From Halobacteriales archaeon QH_7_65_31 (lineage in GTDB: Archaea > Halobacteriota > Halobacteria > Halobacteriales > Haloarculaceae), in NCBI GenBank assembly GCA_003021785.1, contig PXQU01000016.1, forward strand, positions 334,377 through 398,376: a stretch of DNA of 64,000 nt, read 5' to 3'. The notes below the pieces were generated by a model. The model made no database searches and was not told where the DNA came from. It saw nothing but the letters and a program-made list of their open reading frames with translations. Below, piece after piece: positions 34,378 through 43,681 of the stretch (positions are counted from its first letter, which is position 1; each line of letters opens with the position of its first letter). Both the position numbers and the translations under genes were made by a program.

Positions 34378-34769
34378 GCCAGCTTCCCCATCAGGAACGT
34401 CGGGATACTCGCGACGACGACGACGCCCGTGACGACGAGCGACGCGTAGAAGGTGCGATCCTGTGACTCAAGCCCCAGCCCGAGATCGACGAACAGCAGC
34501 CGGACGCCGTTGAGAATATGGAACACGGCGACCGCCAGCAGTCCGACCTCGAGGAATCGAACGAGAAGCAGTCCTTCGAGGCCCTGAATCGTGCTGTTGT
34601 ACGCTTCGGAACCCTGTATTGCCGTCGAGAGGACAGCGATATGGGTGAACAGATAGCCGACGAGGACCCAGCCGGTGAACTTGTGGAAGATCCACGCCCA
34701 CATGCCGGCGGAGAACTCCGTCCACCGACCGAAGTCCTCGATGAGGCCTCGGTCGTACGATTGACTCAT
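34374..34769 (-). CDS. sdhC: Succinate dehydrogenase cytochrome b subunit
   Basis: A 131-residue membrane anchor with three hydrophobic helices. The HKFTG motif near residues 27-31 and the histidine of [10 protein letters not shown] near 41 are expected haem b and quinone-site residues in this family. First gene of the sdhCDBA operon. The ATG at 34769 is chosen because the longer frame upstream is the antisense of non-coding DNA, and because it fits the normal N terminus [18 protein letters not shown]-like TTTATC on the minus strand near 34838-34844 may be the operon promoter. Confidence 0.88.
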   Translation of the reverse strand: MSQSYDRGLIEDFGRWTEFSAGMWAWIFHKFTGWVLVGYLFTHIAVLSTAIQGSEAYNSTIQGLEGLLLVRFLEVGLLAVAVFHILNGVRLLFVDLGLGLESQDRTFYASLVVTGVVVVASIPTFLMGKLA

Positions 34770-34920
34770 GCATACACGCATTGGTGCTGGCTCGCCATAG
34801 TAGTTGCCTTCCCGGTGGCAGTCGGCTGCCGGCTTCGCTCGATAAACCGTCAGCCACCACCGAGGAGTTTCCCGCTCAGCAGACGGAAACGTTGAAACGC
34901 GCTCCGAGAGACCACGAGGC

Positions 34921-36888
34921 ATGGAGTTCGAGGAGATCGAGACGATCACCGTACTCGGCGCCGGAAGCATGGGCCACGGAATCGCGGAAGTCGCCGCACT
35001 CGCCGGCTACGAGGTGCGCCTGCGCGACATCAAATCCGAGTTCGTCGAGAACGGATACGAACAGCTCGTCTGGTCGCTGGAGAAGCTGGCCGAGAAAGAC
35101 CAGATAAGCGAAGACGAGGCCAACGCGACCGCGGAGCGCGTCACGCCGCTCGTCGATATCGAGGCCGCCGTCGACGAGACCGACGTGGTCATCGAGGCCG
35201 TCCCGGAGAAGATGGAGATCAAGCGAGACGTCTACGGCGAGGTCGAGACGCACGCGCCCGAGGAGGCCATCTTCGCGACGAACACCTCCTCGCTGTCGAT
35301 CACGGAGCTGTCCGAGATGACCGACCGGGCCGCGCAGTTCTGCGGGATGCATTTCTTCAACCCGCCCGTCCGGATGCAGTTAGTCGAGGTCATCACCGGT
35401 TCACACACCGACGAATCGACGCTCGACACCGTCGAACAGCTCGCCGAATCGTTCGGGAAGACGCCGGTTCGCGTCCACAAGGACTCGCCCGGCTTCATCG
35501 TCAACCGCGTTCTCGTCCCGCTGATGAACGAGGCCTGCTGGATGGTCTCCGACGACGAGGCGACGATCGCCGAGATCGACTCGACGACGAAGTTCGACAT
35601 GGGGCTCCCGATGGGGGCGTTCGAACTCGGCGATCAGGTCGGGAACGACGTGACGTACCACGTGCTCGAGTATCTCAACGAGGTGTTGGGAGAGCCGTAC
35701 GAGCCGGCCCCGCTGTTAGCGGAGACGGTCGAGGCCGAGAACTACGGCAAGAAGTCCGGCGAGGGCTTCTACGACTACGAGAACGGCGGTGTCGATATCC
35801 CGACCGACGCCGGCAGCGAGGCGATCGAGCGACGCCTCGCCGCGATTATGGCCAACGAGGTCGGCCACCTCGTCGCGGACGACATCTCGAACCCGAGCGA
35901 TATCGACGAGGCAGTCATGCTCGGGGCCGGATTCCCCGACGGCCCGGCGAAGCTGGCTGACAAGATCGGTCTCGACCGACTCGTCGAGACGCTCGACACC
36001 CTCGCCGAGGAGGACGGCCACCCCCGATTCGAGGTGAGCGATGCGCTCCGCGCGGCCGCCGAAGATGGCGGCTTCTACGGCGAGCCCGACGCGACCGAGG
36101 ACCGGAGCTACTCGACCATCGAGCTGGACAAGCCCGGCGAGATGGTCGGTCATATCGAGCTGTCCCGAGAGGCACGGATGAACACGATCAACCCCGAGAT
36201 GCTCGGCGAGCTTCGCGACGCGCTCGACCTGTTCGAGGAGGACGACGAGGTGCGGGCAGTGCTCGTCACCGGCAAGGGGAACCGCGCCTTCTCTGCCGGT
36301 GCGGACGTGACATCGATGGCATCTTCCGCCAGCCCGCTCGACGGCATCGAGCTTTCGCGCGACGGACAGTCCACCTTCGGCGCGTTCGAGGCGTCACCGC
36401 TTCCCGTCGTCGCCGCGATCGACGGGTTCGCGCTCGGCGGCGGCTTCGAGCTGGCGATGTGCTGTGATTACCGGCTGGCGTCCGAGCGGTCGGAGCTGGG
36501 ACTGCCGGAACACAACCTCGGACTGCTCCCGGGGTGGGGTGGCACGCAGCGACTCCAGCGGCTCGTCGGGATGTCGCGCGCGAAAGAGATCATCTTCACC
36601 GCCGAGCGGTTCGACGCCGACACGATGTACGAGTACGACGTCGTCAACGAGGTCGTCTCCGACGACGAGTTCGAGGAGCGCGCCCACGAGCTGGCCGCCG
36701 AGATGGCGAGTGGACCACCGGTCTCGCGAGCACTGACGAAGCAGGCGATGCTGAAGGGAGCCGAGGATCTCGACGCCGGACTCGAACTGGAGGCGCAGTC
36801 GTTCGGCCATCTGCTCGGCACGGACGACCTGATGGAGGGGATTACCGCCTTCATGGGTGACGGCGAGCCGGAGTTCGAGGGCGAGTAG
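34921..36888 (+). CDS. 3-hydroxyacyl-CoA dehydrogenase/enoyl-CoA hydratase fusion
   Basis: A 655-residue two-domain enzyme of beta-oxidation. The first part is a 3-hydroxyacyl-CoA dehydrogenase: NAD-binding [14 protein letters not shown] near residues 12-25, NTSSLSITE near 121-129, and catalytic HFFNPPV near 144-150, with the C-terminal helical domain to about 360. After a linker comes an enoyl-CoA hydratase, from about 395, with [10 protein letters not shown] near 458-467 and the oxyanion region [11 protein letters not shown] near 500-510 and [15 protein letters not shown]. It should hydrate an enoyl-CoA and oxidise the hydroxyacyl-CoA. The order (dehydrogenase first) is the reverse of bacterial FadB. 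A close paralogue is encoded at 55841-57793. Confidence 0.93.
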   Translation: MEFEEIETITVLGAGSMGHGIAEVAALAGYEVRLRDIKSEFVENGYEQLVWSLEKLAEKDQISEDEANATAERVTPLVDIEAAVDETDVVIEAVPEKMEIKRDVYGEVETHAPEEAIFATNTSSLSITELSEMTDRAAQFCGMHFFNPPVRMQLVEVITGSHTDESTLDTVEQLAESFGKTPVRVHKDSPGFIVNRVLVPLMNEACWMVSDDEATIAEIDSTTKFDMGLPMGAFELGDQVGNDVTYHVLEYLNEVLGEPYEPAPLLAETVEAENYGKKSGEGFYDYENGGVDIPTDAGSEAIERRLAAIMANEVGHLVADDISNPSDIDEAVMLGAGFPDGPAKLADKIGLDRLVETLDTLAEEDGHPRFEVSDALRAAAEDGGFYGEPDATEDRSYSTIELDKPGEMVGHIELSREARMNTINPEMLGELRDALDLFEEDDEVRAVLVTGKGNRAFSAGADVTSMASSASPLDGIELSRDGQSTFGAFEASPLPVVAAIDGFALGGGFELAMCCDYRLASERSELGLPEHNLGLLPGWGGTQRLQRLVGMSRAKEIIFTAERFDADTMYEYDVVNEVVSDDEFEERAHELAAEMASGPPVSRALTKQAMLKGAEDLDAGLELEAQSFGHLLGTDDLMEGITAFMGDGEPEFEGE

Positions 36889-36932
36889 CCGCCTCCGGAA
36901 CCGTTTTCTCGCTCGCTCGTGGTATCCGAGTC

Positions 36933-37721
36933 ATGGATCTCGCAATCGAGGGCAACGCAGCACTCGTCACCGCTTCCTCCAGTGGACTCGGAAAGGCATC
37001 GGCCAAAGCACTCGCGCGTGAGGGCGTCGACGTCGCTATCAACGGTCGCGACGAGGAGCGACTCGCCGACGCCAAAGCCGAGGTGGAGTCCGTCGCGACG
37101 GGCGAGGTCGTCACCGTCGCCGGCGATCTGACCGATCCGGACGACACCGAGCGACTCGTCTCGGAGACGGTCGATGCGTTCGGACGACTCGATCATCTGG
37201 TCACCTCCGCTGGCGGGCCGCCGTCGGGCGCGTTCGTGGACACCGACGACGAGGACTGGCAGGAGGCGTACGACCTGCTCGTGATGAGCGTCGTCCGACT
37301 CGCCCGGGCGGCGAAACCGCATCTCGAAGCCGGTGACGGCGGCACTATCGTCACCATCACCTCACGGAGTGTGAAGGAGGCCCTCGACAGTCTCGTCCTG
37401 TCGAACGCCGTTCGGATGGGCGTCATCGGGCTGGAGAAGACGCTCTCGAAGGAGTTCGCTCCGGATATCCGTGCCAACGCGGTCCTCCCCGGTCCACACG
37501 AGACGGCTCGCATCGAGAACCTCGTCGATGCGGCCGTCGAGCGTGGCGAGTACGACAGCTACGAGGCGGGACTCGACGACTGGGCCGGCAACCCGCTGGA
37601 GCGTATCGGCGATCCGATGGAGCTGGGCGACACCGTCGCGTTCCTCTCCTCGCCGCTGTCGGGCTTCATCAACGGAACGGCGATCCCGATCGACGGCGGC
37701 GCGACGGGCGCGAACCTATGA
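36933..37721 (+). CDS. Atypical SDR oxidoreductase lacking the catalytic Tyr
   Basis: A 262-residue Rossmann-fold protein of the FabG-like SDR class. The cofactor motif is TASSSGLGKASA near residues 13-24 and the strand motif TSAGGPP near 91-97. The catalytic YxxxK is not visible: the aligned segment reads SNAVR (157-161), with S157 in the Tyr place and R161 in the Lys place, after a Ser at 144. This fits a group of FabG-like SDRs that lack the Tyr. Its role is therefore unclear; it may act on unusual substrates. Its stop overlaps the start of the cupin gene by four bases. Confidence 0.85.
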   Translation: MDLAIEGNAALVTASSSGLGKASAKALAREGVDVAINGRDEERLADAKAEVESVATGEVVTVAGDLTDPDDTERLVSETVDAFGRLDHLVTSAGGPPSGAFVDTDDEDWQEAYDLLVMSVVRLARAAKPHLEAGDGGTIVTITSRSVKEALDSLVLSNAVRMGVIGLEKTLSKEFAPDIRANAVLPGPHETARIENLVDAAVERGEYDSYEAGLDDWAGNPLERIGDPMELGDTVAFLSSPLSGFINGTAIPIDGGATGANL

Positions 37722-38065
37722 AGCCGGTCCCGTTCGACGACGCGGAGGCGTACGAGCCCGACGCGGGGTGGCGGCGCGTCTCGATGGCCGGCAGCGATCA
37801 GTTCTCATTCGAGTGGTTCGAGAAGCCGCCGGGCCACTCCTCGCCGATGCACGACCACGGGAACGAGCAGGTGTGTCTCTGTCTGGAGGGTGAACTCACT
37901 GTCGCGACGGAAGACGACTCGGTCACGCTGGCGAAGAACGACTCCGTGCTCCTCGAAGCGAACGAGCCGCACCGCGTCGAGAACACCGGCGACGAGCGCG
38001 CGGTCGGTCTCGACGTGTTCGCGCCCGGACGCGACTTCGGCTTCTGGACCGACCGCGAAGAGTGA
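37718..38065 (+). CDS. Cupin domain protein
   Basis: A 115-residue cupin. The metal-binding first motif reads PMHDHGNEQVCLCLEGELTV (His and Glu ligands) around residues 47-66 and the second motif includes EANEPHRVENTGDE near 87-100. Cupins of this size often act as isomerases, sugar-phosphate enzymes or effector-binding regulators. It overlaps the SDR gene (ATGA), so it is probably translated together with it and may bind a related small molecule. The substrate is not known. Confidence 0.85.
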   Translation: MKPVPFDDAEAYEPDAGWRRVSMAGSDQFSFEWFEKPPGHSSPMHDHGNEQVCLCLEGELTVATEDDSVTLAKNDSVLLEANEPHRVENTGDERAVGLDVFAPGRDFGFWTDREE

Positions 38066-38244
38066 GGTGAGGACGACGAAGACGCCCGGCTCGACTCGCC
38101 GGGCGACGCGGTGACGGTCGCCGCCGAATCCGTCGGCTCGACGGCTCGCTCGCCCGGTCGCGCGCGGCGGCCGTACGTCCGTTTGCGGTCGCATCTGTGT
38201 GAGAAGGAAGCATTTATTCGTACCTCCCCACTACCGTGAGTTGC

Positions 38245-38319
38245 GCACCATTGGTGTAGTCCGGCCAATCATCTTGCCCTTTCGAGGCGAGGACTAGGGT
38301 TCAAATCCCTAATGGTGCA
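38245..38319 (+). tRNA. tRNA-Glu (anticodon TTC)
   Basis: A complete intron-free cloverleaf. Acceptor GCACCAT (38245-38251) pairs with ATGGTGC (38312-38318), discriminator A. The anticodon loop CTTTCGA carries TTC between the stem halves TTGCC and GGCGA (one G-T pair), and the T arm TAGGG/CCCTA encloses TTCAAAT. The D arm shows GTGTAGTCCGGCCAATCAT, as in other haloarchaeal tRNA-Glu. It also serves as the substrate source for glutamate-based pathways. Confidence 0.95.
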
Positions 38320-38400
38320 CGTGGCTCTCTTTCGTCGGATCGTTCGAGTAGCGTGAAGCCCATAGATTGAAACGGTAGCCCGCGCACTGGTGTGCAACCG

Positions 38401-40383
38401 ATGATAGAGACAGACACGGAGTGGTTCCGCGCCGAGTCCACGTACTCGGACCCGAGCATCGCCGAGACGACGATTCCGCGGATGTTCTTCGACAGCGCCG
38501 ATCGGAACGGCCCGCGAGACGCCCAGTGGTACAAAGGCGGCGTCTACGACCGGTCGCTCACGCCCGACGTGCTCCCGTCTGCGACGGCGGGGGAGTTCGC
38601 CGCCGTCACCTACGCGGAGATGGCCGATATCGTCCGGTCGCTCGCGGTCGGCTTCCGGGAGCTGGGCGTCGAGCGAGACGACCGCGTCGGTATCTACGCC
38701 GACACGCGCATGGAGTGGGCGCAGTCGGATCTCGCGCTGCTGTCTGCGGGCGCGACCGTCACGACCGTCTACACCGAGTCCTCGGCCGAACAGACGCGGT
38801 ATCTGCTCGACGATCCGGACGCGGTCGGCGTCGTCTGTGAGGACGCCGCGCTGCTCGACACCCTCGTCGGTATCGAGGGGGACCTCGATCTGGAGTTCAT
38901 CGTCGTCATCGACGAGTACGAGGGGTACGCGGACCGCGACGACATCCTCTCACTCGCGGACGTGTGCGAGCGCGGGAGCGAGGCGTACGACGAGTCGAGC
39001 TTCGAGGGGTGGATCGACGACCAGTCGATGGACGAGCTGGCGTCGCTCATCTACACCTCCGGCACGACGGGGAAGCCGAAGGGGGTCAAGCTCACCCACC
39101 GGAACTTCCGGGCGAACGTGAATCAGGTCCGCCGTCGCTTCGCCGACCGACCCGACCGCACCGACGACGTACCGACGCTCGGGCCGGAGACCCGCGCCCT
39201 GTCGTTCCTCCCGCTCGCGCACGTGTACGAGCGCACGTCCGGCCACTTCGTGATGTTCGCCTCCGGCGCGACGGTCGCGTACGCCGAATCGACCGACACC
39301 GTCGCCGACGATCTCGCGACGGTGAGACCGACCTCCGCGACCTCCGTCCCGCGCATCTACGAGCGCGTGTTCGCGACGATGCGCGAGCAGGCCAGCGGCT
39401 CCGACGTGCGCGAGTCGATCTTCGAGTGGGCGGTCGACGTCGCTCGCGAGTACGCCCGCAGCGACAGCCCGGGCATCGGACTGCGCGCGAAACACGCTCT
39501 CGCCGACCGGCTCGTCTACTCCTCGGTGAAGGAGACGATGGGCGGCAACGTCGAGATGTTCATCTCCGGGGGCGGCTCGCTCTCACAGCGGCTCGCGGAG
39601 CTGTTCGAGGGAATGGGGCTTCCCATCCACGAGGGGTACGGGCTGACGGAGACCGCGCCGGTCGTCTCGACGAACCCGCCGGACGATCTCCGCTCCGGGA
39701 CGCTCGGCCCACCGCTGGCGAACATCGAGGCGAAGCTCGACCCGTCTGTCGTCTCCAGCGACCAGCGAGCGAACGCCGAGGGAGCGATCGGCGAACTGCT
39801 CCTTCGCGGCCCGAACGTCACCGACGGCTACTGGAACCGTCCGGACGCGACCGACGGTGCGTTCACCGACCCGGCAGAGGGCGAGGGCGACGAGCCGTGG
39901 TTCCGCTCCGGCGACATCGTCGAGATCGCCGAAGACGGCTATCTCGTCTATCACGACCGACTCAAACAGCTCATCGTGCTCGACACCGGGAAGAACATCG
40001 CGCCCGGACCAATTGAGGACGAGTTCGCGACCAGCGAGCGCATCGCACAGGCGATGGTCGTCGGAGACAACGAGAAGTTCATCACCGCGCTGTTCGTCCC
40101 CGACACGGAGGCGCTCGAACGGTGGGCCGAGCGGAACGATCTCGACCTGCCCGAGGAGCGCGAGGCGATCGCGACGGACGAGCGCGTTCGCGAGTGGGTG
40201 CGCGCGGAGATCGACGCGGTGAACGAGTCGCTCGCGAGCCACGAGCGGATCAAGGAGTTCCGACTGATCGGCACGGAGTGGACGCCCGACAACGATATGC
40301 TCACGCCGTCCATGAAGCTCAAACGCCGGAACGTGCTGGAGGCGTACGACGACAAAATCGAGGAGATGTACGGGCGAGACTGA
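38401..40383 (+). CDS. Long-chain fatty acid-CoA ligase (AMP-forming)
   Basis: A 660-residue adenylate-forming enzyme of the FAA1/FadD class. It contains the P-loop-like LIYTSGTTGKPKG near residues 215-227, LPLAHVYERT near 268-277, the A5-type motif HEGYGLTETAPVVS near 409-422, and FRSGDIVEI near 499-507. It activates fatty acids to acyl-CoA for beta-oxidation or lipid work, with the two fusion dehydrogenases in this window as downstream users. The C-terminal ends KLKRRNVLEAYDDKIEEMY. An in-frame GTG at 38392 would add three residues; the ATG at 38401 was chosen. Confidence 0.92.
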   Translation: MIETDTEWFRAESTYSDPSIAETTIPRMFFDSADRNGPRDAQWYKGGVYDRSLTPDVLPSATAGEFAAVTYAEMADIVRSLAVGFRELGVERDDRVGIYADTRMEWAQSDLALLSAGATVTTVYTESSAEQTRYLLDDPDAVGVVCEDAALLDTLVGIEGDLDLEFIVVIDEYEGYADRDDILSLADVCERGSEAYDESSFEGWIDDQSMDELASLIYTSGTTGKPKGVKLTHRNFRANVNQVRRRFADRPDRTDDVPTLGPETRALSFLPLAHVYERTSGHFVMFASGATVAYAESTDTVADDLATVRPTSATSVPRIYERVFATMREQASGSDVRESIFEWAVDVAREYARSDSPGIGLRAKHALADRLVYSSVKETMGGNVEMFISGGGSLSQRLAELFEGMGLPIHEGYGLTETAPVVSTNPPDDLRSGTLGPPLANIEAKLDPSVVSSDQRANAEGAIGELLLRGPNVTDGYWNRPDATDGAFTDPAEGEGDEPWFRSGDIVEIAEDGYLVYHDRLKQLIVLDTGKNIAPGPIEDEFATSERIAQAMVVGDNEKFITALFVPDTEALERWAERNDLDLPEEREAIATDERVREWVRAEIDAVNESLASHERIKEFRLIGTEWTPDNDMLTPSMKLKRRNVLEAYDDKIEEMYGRD

Positions 40384-40461
40384 GACCGCGGGCTGTCCTC
40401 CCATTGGTCTTATTTACCTTCCGCTCTTCTCTGTCCACATGAGTGACAACGGTGAGACAGC

Positions 40462-40833
40462 GTGAGTGTCGCAGAGGAGTTCGTACAGGAGCTGCGTACC
40501 CGCTACGACGACGAGGTCCGCGTAGTGGCGACGTACAGCGAAGACGGCTACGAGATGCTCTACACCATCGATCCGGTGGACGAAGAGTACACCGTCGAGG
40601 ATCTGACCGCCATCCACGACGACGTGGTGTTACAGGACATCGAACAGCCGTTTCAGGAGTCGCTGTTCCACGACTTGGGTGATATTCAGGGGAAGGTCCG
40701 GCTGTTCGACGGCGGAACCGTCGCGCACTTCTGGCCGGAAGGCGACTCCGACGGCGTGCTCGTCGTGCTCGGTGGCGATGCCAATATCGGCCTGCGGTCG
40801 CTGCTCGATCTCGCGAAGTCCTACTACAGCTAA
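40462..40833 (+). CDS. Conserved haloarchaeal protein, function unknown
   Basis: A 123-residue acidic protein (VAEEFVQELRTRYDDEVRVVATYSEDGYEML at the start), beta-rich, with a final segment GGDANIGLRSLLDLAKSYYS that looks like a conserved helix. I recall similar haloarchaeal proteins (possibly the family listed as DUF7522) without assigned function. GTG start overlapping a tiny eight-codon frame from ATG 40439 (TGA shared as GTGA). A TATA-like TTATTTAC lies before that ATG. The 3' end overlaps the convergent cryptochrome gene by four bases. Confidence 0.65.
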   Translation: MSVAEEFVQELRTRYDDEVRVVATYSEDGYEMLYTIDPVDEEYTVEDLTAIHDDVVLQDIEQPFQESLFHDLGDIQGKVRLFDGGTVAHFWPEGDSDGVLVVLGGDANIGLRSLLDLAKSYYS

Positions 40834-42254
40834 TGCATCCGATACCACTCCTCGATCTCGACCATCGGGCGGGGGTACTCGATCCCTAACTCCACCCCGT
40901 GGCGCGCCTGTTCGTCGTCGCTCATCTGCCACGGCCGGTGGGCGTACTCCGCCGGTAGCTCGGCGAGTTCGGGGAGCCAGTGGCCGATATACGCCGCGTC
41001 GGAGTCGTAGCGTTCCCCCTGCCCGAGGACGTTGAAGTAGTTATCTCGCGAGTCGTTGCCGACACCCGACTGATACGCCCAGTTCCCCCAGTTCGAGCAC
41101 ACGTCGTAGTCGACGAGCCGCGATTCGAAGTACGCCGCGCCCTGTCGCCAGTCGATTTCGAGCACGTCGGTGAGAAAGGAGGCGACGTTCTGCCGCCCCC
41201 GGTTCGACATGTAGCCGGTTTCGTTCAGCTCGCGCATGTTCGCGTCCACGAACGGAACCCCGGTTTCGCCGGCAGCCCACCGCTCGAAGGCGGGCTGCTC
41301 GCGCCGCCATCGCTTGTCGGCGCTCCGGATCCCCTGCTCGTCGAAGAAGTCGCTCCCGTGTTTGATGAACTGGAACTGGAAGAAGTCCCGCCACAGCAGC
41401 TCGAAGACGAGCCAGTAGGTCGAGTCGTTCGAGACGCGCTCGTCCTCGTACGCCTGCACCTGCTCGTGGAGCCAGCGGGGCGACAGCGAGCCCTGTGCGA
41501 GCCACGCCGAGAACTTCGAGGAGTAGTCCGCACCGAGCAGCCCGTTGCGAGTCTGTTTGTACTCGCGCAGTCGGTCCTCCTCCCAGATGTACGACTGGAC
41601 GCGCTCGCGCCCGGCCGACTCCCCGCCGCGATGAGCGATCGCCCGTCGCTCGTCCGGCTCCGGCTCGCTGCGACCGAGATCGGCCAGCGTCGGCAACGGC
41701 CCAGTGTCGAGATCGGGAGTCGATACGCTTGTCGGGGTGTCGAACGGCTCCCGGACCGTCGCCTCGCGCTCGATCTCTTTACGCCACGGGGTGTAGGTGT
41801 CGTCGATCGAATCGACGGCCGTCGGCAGGTCGTTCAGGTGGTACAGCGTGTGCGTCCAGAACCGCTCGCTGACGATCCCCTCGTCGGCGAGGGCGGCCTT
41901 CGTCGCGTTCTCCGTCGTCAGCTCCTCGGTCGCGGGCATCGTCTGGAAGTAGACGCCGGCGGCGTCGTACTCGTTCGCGACCGCGGGGACGACCTCGGTC
42001 GGGTCGCCGTGGCGGACGAGCAGGTCACCGCCACGCGTCCGGAGATTCGCCCGGAGGTCTGCGACCGACTCGCGGATGAACGTCGCCCGGTGATCACCGA
42101 TTTTGGGTCGGTCGATGTAGCGCGAGCGGTCGTACGCGTCGGGATCGAAGACGTACAGCGGGACGATCCGGTTGGCGTCCGCGAGCGCGCGAGCGAGCGT
42201 CTCGTTGTCGTGAAGGCGCAGATCGCGGCGAAACCAGACGACTGCAGTGTCCAT
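40830..42254 (-). CDS. Cryptochrome/photolyase, DASH family
   Basis: A 474-residue flavoprotein. The N-terminal photolyase domain opens MDTAVVWFRRDLRLHDNETL with an antenna-chromophore Rossmann fold. The FAD domain carries YSSKFSAWLAQGSLSPRW near residues 252-269 and the C-terminal VCSNWGNWAYQSGVGNDSRDNYFNVLGQ near 395-422, typical of DASH cryptochromes. These repair cyclobutane pyrimidine dimers in single-stranded DNA and may sense light. The ATG at 42254 gives the family start. It is convergent with the preceding conserved gene. Confidence 0.9.
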   Translation of the reverse strand: MDTAVVWFRRDLRLHDNETLARALADANRIVPLYVFDPDAYDRSRYIDRPKIGDHRATFIRESVADLRANLRTRGGDLLVRHGDPTEVVPAVANEYDAAGVYFQTMPATEELTTENATKAALADEGIVSERFWTHTLYHLNDLPTAVDSIDDTYTPWRKEIEREATVREPFDTPTSVSTPDLDTGPLPTLADLGRSEPEPDERRAIAHRGGESAGRERVQSYIWEEDRLREYKQTRNGLLGADYSSKFSAWLAQGSLSPRWLHEQVQAYEDERVSNDSTYWLVFELLWRDFFQFQFIKHGSDFFDEQGIRSADKRWRREQPAFERWAAGETGVPFVDANMRELNETGYMSNRGRQNVASFLTDVLEIDWRQGAAYFESRLVDYDVCSNWGNWAYQSGVGNDSRDNYFNVLGQGERYDSDAAYIGHWLPELAELPAEYAHRPWQMSDDEQARHGVELGIEYPRPMVEIEEWYRMH

Positions 42255-42301
42255 ACCCGGCGTACGGCCGGCCGGCACAAAACCGTGCGGACCAACAACC
42301 G

Positions 42302-42676
42302 TTATACGACGTCCACAGCACGCGTCCGTGGCCCGTCGCAGTCGACGAGGAGGATCGACTGGTACTGCCCGATATCCAGCGTCCCGTCCGTCACGGGGAC
42401 GGTCACCTCACGGCCCAACACCATCGAGGCGAGATGCGCCCGCGTGTTGTCGTCGATCCGATCGTGATACCAGTCGGCGTCGGGAACCATCCGACCGACG
42501 AACCGCGAGATATCGCTCACGAGACGCTCCTCGGTCTCGTTGATGACGACACCGGCTGTCGTGTGCGGGACGAAGACGGAGACGGTCCCGTTACGGCCAG
42601 TCGGGACCGACTGCGATACCGTGTCGGTGATATCGGTCACGCTCGTGTCGTCACCGGTCTCGATTTCGAGTCGCAT
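42302..42676 (-). CDS. YjbQ family protein (UPF0047)
   Basis: A 124-residue protein that matches the YjbQ family, an enzyme group linked to thiamine phosphate synthesis as a secondary activity, with unknown main role. Family blocks visible: VSVFVPHTTAGVVINE near residues 33-48 (with the conserved His) and HLASMVLGREVTVPV and GQYQSILLVDCDGPRTR. The ATG at 42676 matches the conserved N terminus MRLEIETGD, while upstream sequence in this frame is not conserved. Monocistronic. Confidence 0.85.
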   Translation of the reverse strand: MRLEIETGDDTSVTDITDTVSQSVPTGRNGTVSVFVPHTTAGVVINETEERLVSDISRFVGRMVPDADWYHDRIDDNTRAHLASMVLGREVTVPVTDGTLDIGQYQSILLVDCDGPRTRAVDVV

Positions 42677-42755
42677 AGCTACCCGAACACACTGCCGCCT
42701 GAAGAAGCTACACCCCGACCGTCGTACTGATTTGCGCGGGTAACGAACCGGAGGC

Positions 42756-43136
42756 ATGGAGGACCTGCCCGAAGGGTGGCGTCGCTGGAACGAAGGGGAG
42801 ACCAAACTTGTCTGGGCGTATCGTCCCGACGTGTTCAGCGGCGACAGCTTTCCGGCGGCGTGTCTGCCGACGCTGTATATCACACAGGGGAAGCGCACGC
42901 GCCGGCCCGGCACGACGCGTGAGCCCGGTCCCGATACGTCGTGGTACGTCACCCTCTATCTCGAACCGTCGGTCGCCCGCGACGAGGAGGCGTTCGAGAG
43001 TCGCGACGGCGCGCTCGACGGTGCGTGTGACCTCGCCGCCCGCTTCGCCGGCGGCGATATCGACTACCGCGATCTGTATCAGATCCCCCGCGAGCGCTAC
43101 TTCCGGAAGCTGGACGAGCTGACCGGACGGGCGTGA
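42756..43136 (+). CDS. Conserved haloarchaeal protein (DUF5820-like)
   Basis: A 126-residue protein starting MEDLPEGWRRWNEGETKLVWAYRP and ending FRKLDELTGRA, matching my memory of the haloarchaeal DUF5820 family. It has a single conserved-looking CLPTLYITQGKRTR block and no membrane helix. Function unknown. Separate transcription unit from UPF0179, which follows 57 bases downstream. Confidence 0.75.
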   Translation: MEDLPEGWRRWNEGETKLVWAYRPDVFSGDSFPAACLPTLYITQGKRTRRPGTTREPGPDTSWYVTLYLEPSVARDEEAFESRDGALDGACDLAARFAGGDIDYRDLYQIPRERYFRKLDELTGRA

Positions 43137-43193
43137 GCCGTACCGAACACACCGAACGGGAACTTTAGGGGCACGGCCCGTCTCCTTTCTGAT

Positions 43194-43643
43194 ATGACTA
43201 CGGTCACGCTCATCGGGACGCGGCTCGCGGAGCCGGGGACCGAGTTCGTTTACGGCGGCGAAGCGACCGCCTGTGAGGGGTGTCCCTACCGCGAGCAGTG
43301 TCTCAATCTGACGGAGGGTCGCCGCTACACCGTCGAATCTGTCCGCGAGAACACACAGACGCTCGACTGCGCCGTCCACGACGAGGGCGTTCAGGCCGTC
43401 GAGGTGGCGGCCGCCCCGGTGCGCGCGAACGTGCTCTCGAAATCGGCGTACGCGGGTTCGACCGCCGAGCTCGCCGGCCCCTGTCAGTACACCGGCTGTC
43501 CGAGCCACGAGTACTGCGAGCCGGCGGGTGCGTCCTTCGACGCCGAGTACCGCATCGCCGAGGTCGAGGGCGAGCCACCACACGACCACTGTATGCTCGA
43601 CCGCGACCTGACGCTCGTCGAGTTCGCCGCCACGGAGGAGTAG
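43194..43643 (+). CDS. UPF0179 family protein
   Basis: A 149-residue archaeal protein with a cysteine-rich pattern: CEGCPYREQCLNL near residues 28-40, CAVHDEG, CQYTGCPSHEYCEPAG near 98-113 and DHCMLDR, typical of UPF0179 and suggestive of a metal cluster, possibly Fe-S or zinc. It is found widely in euryarchaeota. No function has been established. It is followed 38 bases downstream by the SDR gene. Confidence 0.9.
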   Translation: MTTVTLIGTRLAEPGTEFVYGGEATACEGCPYREQCLNLTEGRRYTVESVRENTQTLDCAVHDEGVQAVEVAAAPVRANVLSKSAYAGSTAELAGPCQYTGCPSHEYCEPAGASFDAEYRIAEVEGEPPHDHCMLDRDLTLVEFAATEE

Positions 43644-43681
43644 CGGACACGTTTTTCTACCTCGGTCTCGCGTCGTGACTC

